A DNA stretch of 64,000 nucleotides from Palsa-504 sp963705835 (lineage in GTDB: Bacteria > Actinomycetota > Actinomycetes > Streptosporangiales > Streptosporangiaceae), in assembly GCA_963705835.1 (NCBI GenBank), contig CAVPLC010000047.1:1-64000 (forward strand), read 5' to 3'. The number at the start of each line of letters is the position of its first letter. The stretch's first letter is position 1. The notes beneath the pieces are model-generated. The model worked only from the letters and a program-made list of their open reading frames with translations, searched no databases and was not told where the DNA came from. Both the position numbers and the translations under genes were made by a program. Below are positions 58,124 to 64,000 of this stretch, one piece after another.

Positions 58124-59301
58124 TAGAATCTTCCGATAAAGGAGTGCCAGGTCGCTTCAAAGTACCGGGCCAGGACGGGTTCAGCGGGCGAGAACAGCAC
58201 GGCGACCAGCACGGTGATCGCCGCCGCCAGCACCAGCACGAGCAGCGACCAGCCGGAGATCCGGCTCTGGTACAGCTGGTGCACGCCCCTGGCGTTGACC
58301 AGCTTCCCGGCCACCCGCAGGTGGGTGATGAAGGTGCTCGACATGCCCGGCCGGCCCTTGTCGAGGAACTCTTCCAGGGTGTGGTGGGTGCCCACCACGA
58401 CGATCAGGCTGGCGCCCTTGGCGTCGGCGACGAGCAGGGCGATGTCCTCGCTGGTGCCGGGCGCCGGGCAGGTGACGGCGTCCAGGCCCAGCTCATGGAC
58501 CCGGGCGAGGCCGGGCGCGCGGCCGTCGGGGTAGGCGTGCACCACCAGTTCCGCACCGCAGCGCAGGGCCTCGTCCGACACCGAGTCCATGTCGCCGAAG
58601 ATGGCGTCGGGCTGGTAGCCGGCCTCGATCAGCGCGTCGGCGCCACCGTCCACCGCCACCATTACCGGCTTGTACTCGCGGATATAGGGCCGCAAGGCGG
58701 CCAGGTCCTCGCGGTAGTGATAGCCGCGCACCACGACCAGGACATGCCGGCCGGCCATGTCCGTCTCCATGTCCGGCGCCGGGATGCCGTGGGTGAGGAG
58801 CTCGTGCTCCCGCCGCAGGAACTCCAGCGTGTTCGCGGCGAACGACTCGATCTGCACCGCCACCATGGACCTGGCCTCGGCCATCGCCGCGTCGACCAGC
58901 TCCTGGGTGAGCGGCGTCCCCTTGGCGACGACCGTGTCGCCCAGGTACAGGGTCTCGGTGTCGAGCCGCACGACCCCGCCGTCGGTCACCTTGACCAGCA
59001 CGTCCTGCCCGACCCCGTCGACGATCGGGATGCCCGCGTCCAGCAGCAGCTGCGGGCCGAGGTTGGGGTAGCGGCCGCTGATGCTCACCGCGGCGTTGAC
59101 CACGGCCGCGACCTTTTTCCTTATCAGTTCCTCGGCGCTGACCCGGTCCAGGTCGGAATGATCGATGATGGCGATCTCGCCGGGGTTCAGCCGCTTGGTG
59201 ATGTTCTTGGTCCTGCGATCCACGCGCGCGACGGCGACGATGCCGGGCGGCTCCCCAGCCTTACCCCGGAATACCGGCGGAATCACGGACGGCAATTTCA
59301 T
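58123..59301 (-). CDS. steA: Putative cytokinetic ring protein SteA
   Basis: This 392-residue protein corresponds to Rv1697 and SteA of Corynebacterium. It has VAVARVDRRTKNITKRLNPGEIAIIDHSDLDRVSAEELI at the N-terminus, a thiamin-pyrophosphokinase-like domain (VAVDGGADALIEAGYQPDAIFGDMDSVSDEAL) and a C-terminal membrane helix (about 355-378). It localises to the division site in corynebacteria. It is the first gene of a five-gene overlapping operon. Confidence 0.9.
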   Translation of the reverse strand: MKLPSVIPPVFRGKAGEPPGIVAVARVDRRTKNITKRLNPGEIAIIDHSDLDRVSAEELIRKKVAAVVNAAVSISGRYPNLGPQLLLDAGIPIVDGVGQDVLVKVTDGGVVRLDTETLYLGDTVVAKGTPLTQELVDAAMAEARSMVAVQIESFAANTLEFLRREHELLTHGIPAPDMETDMAGRHVLVVVRGYHYREDLAALRPYIREYKPVMVAVDGGADALIEAGYQPDAIFGDMDSVSDEALRCGAELVVHAYPDGRAPGLARVHELGLDAVTCPAPGTSEDIALLVADAKGASLIVVVGTHHTLEEFLDKGRPGMSSTFITHLRVAGKLVNARGVHQLYQSRISGWSLLVLVLAAAITVLVAVLFSPAEPVLARYFEATWHSFIGRF

Positions 59302-59553
59302 CGGAGTCCATCCTGCCAGAGCCGTTACACGCTAACGGCCACGTTAACGATTACGGCGTGTCATAAATCTCGCGACTGAACGTTACTGACAGTCCTACTC
59401 AGCGTGCTGCAAGGTACCACCCGAACCTGAGATCTGCCTGCGAGAATGCCGAGGGCCAGCGCTGTCGGCGCAGGCCAGTGGCATCAAGGGTGCCGGTCTG
59501 CCGGGCTCATGGGGGGCCTTTTGGGGTTCAGGAGTTTTGTCAGACCCGTCGGG

Positions 59554-59559
59554 TAGTGT
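59554..59559 (+). promoter_or_regulatory. -10 box for egtA, probable leaderless start
   Basis: TAGTGT at 59554-59559 is seven bases before the GTG at 59567 and no Shine-Dalgarno sequence separates them, similar to the MBL gene at 35845. The rest of the 59302-59553 gap holds AT-rich stretches that should contain the steA promoter (AACGTTAACG-like palindromic bases near 59340-59350). Confidence 0.45.
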
Positions 59560-59566
59560 TGAAATC

Positions 59567-60860
59567 GTGATCAAGGGGGCGCGCTTCACGGAGGCTGACG
59601 CCGAGGCGCACGTTCACGGGATCTGCTTCAAGACCGGGCCGCCGGAACGGGTAGGCGTCGAACTCGAGTGGCTGGTTCGCGATCCACGTGACCCAGCCCT
59701 GCCGGTCCGGGCGGAGCAGGTAGCCGCCGCCCTAGCTTCCTTTGAAGCTCCGGCTGACGATGAGGGTTACCCGGAACACGCACCCCGTACCGTTCCGTAT
59801 AAATGTCCTTCTCTTCCGTCTGGTGCCTCGCTCACGGTTGAGCCTGGCGGGCAGCTCGAGCTGAGTTCCGCTCCCGCCGCCACGCTCGGTGAGCTTCTGG
59901 AGGTGACCGGACGAGACCTGGCCGCGCTGCGTGACGCGGCCGCGGCGGTCGGCCTCGAGCTATCCGGCTACGGCCTTGACCCGCTGCGCCCGCCCCGGCG
60001 CCTGCTGGACCTGCCGCGATACGCGGCGATGGAGAAATTCTTCGATCGTGAGGGCCCGTGGGGCCGCCAGATGATGTGCGGCACCGCGTCGGTCCAGGTC
60101 TGCCTGGACGCGGGCGACGACGGCGCCGGCGAGTCCGGCTACCGGTCGCGCTGGCGGCTGCTGCACGCGATCGGGCCGGTGCTGGTGGCGGCGTTCGCCA
60201 ACTCCCCGCTGCGCCGCGGGCGGCCCACCGGATGGCGTTCGGCCCGGCAGCAGGTCTGGTCCAACATGAACCCGGGCCGCACCCGCGCCCCCGCGGACAG
60301 CGATGACCCGCGCGACGCGTGGGCCGCCTACGCCCTGGACGCCGAGATCATGTGCGTCCGCGAGCCTGATTCCGCCGACTGGACCGCGCCGCGCGGGCTG
60401 ACCTTCCGTGATTGGCTGCGAGACGGCGGCTCGGGCACGCTGCGCGCGCCGACCACCGAGGATCTCGACTATCACCTGTCCACGCTGTTCCCGCCGGTCC
60501 GCCCGCGCGGGCACATGGAGACTGCGGATGATCGATGCGCAGCGGGATAACGGCTGGATCGTGCCCGCAGCGGTGGCCTCCGCCCTGGCCGATGACGAGC
60601 GGGCGGCCGACGCCGCGATGGCCGCGGCCGAGCCGGTGTGGGACGGCCCGGCGGACGACCCGTGGCTGCGCGCGGCCCGCTCCGGCCCGGGCGACCCGCT
60701 GATCGGGCGGGCCAGCAGGCAGTGCTTCGAGGCGGCCGACGCCGCGCTCGGCCGGTCAGGGGCACCGGCCGAGATCCGGCAGGCGGTCGCCGACTTCACC
60801 GAACGGTACGTGCTGAACGACCGATGTCCGGCCGACGACCATCTGGAGGAAGTCCGATGA
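59567..60860 (+). CDS. egtA: Ergothioneine biosynthesis glutamate-cysteine ligase EgtA, frameshifted
   Basis: The 5' frame has GICFKTGPPERVGVELEWLV, LTVEPGGQLELSSAPA and QMMCGTASVQVCLDAG, the glutamate-cysteine ligase core. At 60521 an extra A (ATGGAG-A-CTGCGG) shifts the frame; the correct HMELRMIDAQ is restored without it. The 3' frame (GWIVPAAVASALADDERAADAAM to LEEVR) ends at 60860. Repaired length is about 430 residues. EgtA makes gamma-glutamylcysteine, the sulfur donor for EgtB. The stop overlaps the egtB start (ATGA). Confidence 0.88.
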
Positions 60861-62269
60861 CGGAGGAACAGACCCAAGGGGGGTCCGGGGGGCCAGAGGG
60901 ATTTGGGGGGATGGCATCCCCCCAAGAGCAGGGGGGGTCTGGGGGGGATCGTCCCCCCGAGGAGGTACTGCGCGGGGTCATCGCGAGGGAGCTGACCGGG
61001 GCGCGGCAGCGGACGGCGCTGCTCACCGACTGCGTGGACGAGGCCAACCTGGTCAGACAGCACTCGCCGCTGATGTCCCCGCTGGTCTGGGACCTGGCGC
61101 ACATCGCCAACCAGGAAGAACTGTGGCTGCTGCGCGAGGTCGGCGGGCGCGAGCCGCTGCACCCGGAGATCGACCCGCTGTACGACGCGTTCGAGCACCC
61201 GCGCGCCGAACGTCCCACGCTGCCGCTGCTGCCCCCGGCACAGGCCCGGGCCTACGGCCACGAGGTGCGCGGCCGGGTCCTCGACCTGATCGACCGGTCC
61301 CGGTTCGGCGGCAGCCGGCTGCTCAGCGACGGGTTCGCGTTCGGCATGATCGCCCAGCACGAGGTGCAGCACGACGAGACCATGCTGATCACCCACCAGA
61401 TCCGGTCCGGGGCCCCCGTGCTGAGCGCGGCGGCGCCCGGCCCGGCGCCCGCGGACGCGTTCCGGCTTCCGCCCGAGGTCCTGGTGCCCGGCGGCCCGTT
61501 CTCGATGGGCACCTCCACCGAACCCTGGGCGCTGGACAACGAGCGGCCGGCGCACACCGTGGACGTGGCGCCGTTCTTCATCGACACCACCCCCGTGACC
61601 TGCGGCGCGTACGCCGAGTTCATCGCGGACGGGGGATACGACGACCCGCGCTGGTGGACGGCGGCCGGCTGGGATCACCGGCAGCGGGCCGGGCTGACCG
61701 CGCCGCTGTACTGGAACCGGGACGGCGGGCAGTGGACCCGCAGGGTGTTCGGCGCCACCGAGCCCATGCGGCCCGAGGAGCCCGTCCTGCACGTGTGCTG
61801 GTACGAGGCTGACGCGTACGCCCGATGGGCGGGCCGACGGCTGCCGACCGAGGCCGAATGGGAGAAGGCGGCCCGGTTCGACCCGGCGACCGGCCTGTCC
61901 CGCCGGTACCCGTGGGGCAACTCCGAGCCGGAGGCCGCCCAGGCCAACCTCGGCCAGCAGTTCCTGCGTCCCGCGCCGGCCGGCGCCTACCCGGCCGGGG
62001 CGGCGCCGTGCGGGGCCCGCCAGCTCATCGGGGACGTCTGGGAGTGGACCAGCTCGGACTTCCTGCCGTACCCGGGGTTCAGCGCCTGGCCCTACCGGGA
62101 GTACTCCGAGGTGTTCTTCGGCCCCGAGTACAAGGTGCTGCGCGGCGGCTCGTTCGCGGTCAGCCCGGTGGCGTGCCGGGGCACGTTCCGGAACTGGGAC
62201 TACCCGATCCGGCGGCAGATCTTCTCCGGTTTCCGGACCGCCCGGTCCGGGGTCGCGGAGACTGCCTGA
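60857..62269 (+). CDS. egtB: Ergothioneine sulfoxide synthase EgtB with a GGSGG repeat insert
   Basis: This 470-residue protein has a DinB-like domain (SPLMSPLVWDLAHIANQEELWLL; QHEVQHDETM with iron-binding His residues) and a C-terminal FGE-sulfatase domain (PGGPFSMGTSTEPWALDNERPAHTVDV, RLPTEAEWEKAARFD, GDVWEWTSSDF, RGGSFAVSPVACRGTFRNWD). It joins gamma-glutamylcysteine to hercynine using oxygen and iron. Residues 7-33 (QGGSGGPEGFGG and QGGSGGDRPP) come from a G-tract repeat and are not part of the family. Confidence 0.95.
   Translation: MTEEQTQGGSGGPEGFGGMASPQEQGGSGGDRPPEEVLRGVIARELTGARQRTALLTDCVDEANLVRQHSPLMSPLVWDLAHIANQEELWLLREVGGREPLHPEIDPLYDAFEHPRAERPTLPLLPPAQARAYGHEVRGRVLDLIDRSRFGGSRLLSDGFAFGMIAQHEVQHDETMLITHQIRSGAPVLSAAAPGPAPADAFRLPPEVLVPGGPFSMGTSTEPWALDNERPAHTVDVAPFFIDTTPVTCGAYAEFIADGGYDDPRWWTAAGWDHRQRAGLTAPLYWNRDGGQWTRRVFGATEPMRPEEPVLHVCWYEADAYARWAGRRLPTEAEWEKAARFDPATGLSRRYPWGNSEPEAAQANLGQQFLRPAPAGAYPAGAAPCGARQLIGDVWEWTSSDFLPYPGFSAWPYREYSEVFFGPEYKVLRGGSFAVSPVACRGTFRNWDYPIRRQIFSGFRTARSGVAETA
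60877..60962 (+). repeat. G-tract repeat in the 5' coding region of egtB
   Basis: Six G-runs of six or more and two C-runs lie within 86 bases. The unit CAAGGGGGGTCCGGGGGG and its variant AGGGGGGGTCTGGGGGG match the repeat at 13536-13680 (minus strand). Both copies read as QGGSGG in one frame. The arrangement can form G-quadruplexes or a long G/C hairpin in mRNA just after the start codon. Confidence 0.85.
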
Positions 62270-63118
62270 TGTGCCGGCACCTGGCCTACCTCGGGCCGGC
62301 GGCCACGCTGCGTTCGGTCATCATCGACCCACCCCACGGGCTGTACACGGCAGGCCTGGGCGCCGCGCCGGCAGGGGCCAGGGGCGATCAACGCGGACGG
62401 GTTCGGGGTGGGCTGGTATCCGGCAGGCGACGCCGACCCGGTCCGGTACCGGCAGGCGGTGCCCATCTGGACGGACGAGTCCTTCGCCGAGGTCGCCGGG
62501 GTGACCCGGGCAGGCGCGGTGCTCGCGGCCATCCGGAACGCCACACCGCGGACTAGTCACGGCCCGGCGGCGGCCGCGCCGTTCAGGCATGGCCGCTGGC
62601 TGTTCAGCCACAACGGCGCGGTCAACGGCTGGCCGGAGTCCACCGCGGCGCTGGCCGCGACGCTGCCGGCCGCCTCGCTTCTCGAACTGGAGGCCCGGGT
62701 CGACTCGGCGCTGCTGTGGGCGCTGGTCCTGCACCGCCTCCGGCAGGGCCTCTCGCCGACCGAGGCGCTGGTGCGGACCGCCGAAGCGCTGTGCACCGCG
62801 GGCGTGACCGGCCGGTTCAACTTCCTGCTCACCGACGGCCGCGTGATCGCCGCCACCACCGCCGGGCACACCCTGTACTACCGGCGGGAGCCGGGCCGCG
62901 TCACCGTCGCCTCGGAGCCCGGCGACGACGAGGCCGGCTGGACCGAGATCCCCCGCGACGGCTCACTGGTCACCGCCACGCCCGAGCAGGTCAGCGTGAC
63001 GCCGCTACCCGTCCTGAGCTCGATCGTCGCGGGCCTCGCGACCGCCCATGAAGCCCCCGTCATCCCTGATTCCCGAGACCCCCGGATGGAAGGATCGCAA
63101 TCCGTTGACCTCACTTGA
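62269..63118 (+). CDS. egtC: Gamma-glutamyl hercynylcysteine sulfoxide hydrolase EgtC, frameshifted
   Basis: The ATG at 62269 overlaps the egtB stop and gives MCRHLAYLGPAATLRSVIIDPPHGLY; Cys2 is the N-terminal nucleophile of this Ntn amidohydrolase. An extra A at 62347 (TAC-A-CGG) shifts the frame. Without it the sequence reads RQAWAPRRQGPGAINADGFGVGWYPAGDADPVRY and continues with FSHNGAVNGW to 63118. Repaired length is about 282 residues. EgtC removes glutamate from the EgtB product. Confidence 0.87.
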
Positions 63119-64000
63119 CCGCAGGCTGCCGCCCGGTTTCCTCGCCGAATCGCTGCGCGCGGACGCGCGCAGCGGGCTCGTGTCGGACCCGAAGTCACTG
63201 CCGCCCAAGTGGTTCTATGACGCGGAGGGCAGCGCGCTGTTCGAGAAGATCACCGAGCTGCGCGAGTACTACCCGACCCGCGCCGAGCGAGAGATCCTGC
63301 ACGCCACCGCGGCCGGCATCGCCGCGCAGACGCGGGCCCGGACGCTGGTCGAGCTCGGCTCGGGGTCATCGGAGAAGACCCGGCTGCTGCTGGACGCGCT
63401 GCGGGCGGCGGGCACGCTGCGCTGCTACGTGCCGGTCGACGTCAGCGAGCCGGCCCTGGTCGCGGCGGGCGGCGCGCTGTCCGCCGAGTACCCGGGGCTG
63501 GACGTGCGCGCCGTGGTGTCGGACTTCGAGGAGCACCTCGGGCTGCCCGCCGACGGCGACGCGCCCGCACCCCGGCTCATCGCCTTCCTCGGAAGCACGA
63601 TCGGGAACCTGGTACCCGAGCAGCGCGCCTCGTTCCTGGCCCGGCTGCGGTCCAGGATGCGCGACGGCGACTTCTTCCTGCTCGGCACGGACCTGGTCAA
63701 GGACCCAGCCACGCTGGTGGCCGCGTACGACGACTGCTCCGGGGTCACCGCCGCGTTCAACAAGAACGTCCTCGCGGTGCTGAACACCGAGCTCGGCGCC
63801 GACTTCGACCTGGACGAGTTCGAGCACGTCGCGGTGTGGGACGCCGATGCCGAATGGATCGAGATGCGGCTGCGCTCGCTGGCCGACCAGACCGTGCACC
63901 TGCCGGCCATCGGGCTCGCGGTGAGCTTCGCAGAGGGCGAGGAGATGCGCACCGAGGTCTCGGCCAAGTTCCGGCGGGCCGGCGTGGAAGCCGAGCTGGC
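63105..64000 (+). CDS. egtD: L-histidine N-alpha-methyltransferase EgtD (cut by window end)
   Basis: An open frame from TTG 63105 runs to the end of the window: LPPGFLAESLRADARSGLVSDPKSLPPKWFYDAEGSALFEKITELREYYPTRAE, LVELGSGSSEKTRLLLDAL (SAM-binding) and IAFLGSTIGNLVPEQRASFL. About 298 of the usual 320 residues are present. A GGAAGGA site at 63088-63094 supports the TTG start, which overlaps the egtC stop. EgtD trimethylates histidine to hercynine, the first committed step of ergothioneine synthesis. Confidence 0.93.
   Translation, partial: MTSLDRRLPPGFLAESLRADARSGLVSDPKSLPPKWFYDAEGSALFEKITELREYYPTRAEREILHATAAGIAAQTRARTLVELGSGSSEKTRLLLDALRAAGTLRCYVPVDVSEPALVAAGGALSAEYPGLDVRAVVSDFEEHLGLPADGDAPAPRLIAFLGSTIGNLVPEQRASFLARLRSRMRDGDFFLLGTDLVKDPATLVAAYDDCSGVTAAFNKNVLAVLNTELGADFDLDEFEHVAVWDADAEWIEMRLRSLADQTVHLPAIGLAVSFAEGEEMRTEVSAKFRRAGVEAEL

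Noticed and set aside
1..64000. tRNA, rRNA, riboswitch or prophage genes
   Set aside because: By eye I found no tRNA-like T-loop with paired stems, no rRNA segments, and no phage structural, integrase or lysis genes. A tRNAscan-SE and Rfam run would settle this.

Overview
The window is two unlike pieces of DNA. Bases 1 to about 6,250 have moderate GC and carry genes typical of soil Acidobacteriota (OPT oligopeptide transporter, YggS/PLPBP, DUF167, POT-type peptide transporter). From about 6,291 to the end the DNA is very GC-rich and actinobacterial: mycothiol-dependent MDMPI-type enzymes, SteA/SteB, DUF5999, DUF6412, a DUF222-HNH nuclease, an ECF42-type sigma factor and an ergothioneine cluster. 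A Streptosporangiales-like soil actinobacterium is plausible, but the order is inference. The switch falls inside a DUF885 gene whose N-terminal half is missing. The contig is therefore probably a chimeric (mis-joined) assembly, and the two parts should not be read as one genome until the join is verified.

Layout of the actinobacterial part. 6.3-13.5 kb: DUF885 remnant, DUF222-HNH nuclease (frameshifted), YidC paralogue with DUF6412, cysteine-desulfurase-like enzyme with two small membrane proteins, MDMPI enzyme. 13.8-25.8 kb: heterodimeric ABC exporter, LysR/MFS pair, HxlR regulator with its palindromic operator facing a trypsin-like PDZ protease, two-component system, GT39 glycosyltransferase. 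26.2-29.5 kb: DUF5999, alpha/beta hydrolase, DGPF (YCII) protein with ECF42 sigma factor, YjbR protein. 29.6-38 kb: lipoprotein, uvrA, SDR/TetR pair, ornithine cyclodeaminase family gene (frameshifted), MBL hydrolase, ArsR-SRPBCC fusion, MDMPI/DinB enzyme. 38.07-38.77 kb: a 32-bp perfect palindrome followed by two overlapping small genes that look like an unrecognised toxin-antitoxin-type pair. 38.8-42.9 kb: YczE-like protein, EmrB-type MFS with an NTF2-like gene, LysR, GNAT.

42.9-52.5 kb is a purine-catabolism island: pucR, uraD, uraH, xanthine dehydrogenase FAD and 2Fe-2S subunits, an 8-oxoguanine-deaminase-like amidohydrolase, xdhA and allB. pucR, uraD and allB are intact. uraH is broken by an exact 14-bp tandem duplication, several middle genes are frameshifted, and xdhA survives only as its two ends around an IS200/IS605-type element encoding TnpA and TnpB. 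Taken at face value, oxidation of xanthine and hydrolysis of 5-hydroxyisourate are lost while allantoin use and the regulator remain.

52.5-64 kb: a Pro/Gly-rich protein, then the cell-envelope operon steA-steB-(MraY-like)-murJ-GT4 on the minus strand, and the ergothioneine operon egtA-egtB-egtC-egtD on the plus strand (egtD runs off the end). Short tandem repeats and indels recur throughout: a 9-bp repeat encoding GVQ in an MFS N-terminus, 18-bp units in a GNAT protein, 33-bp units in the Pro/Gly-rich protein, and G-tract repeats upstream of an MDMPI gene and inside egtB. Some single-base frameshifts may be consensus errors. No tRNA, rRNA, CRISPR array or prophage was seen.
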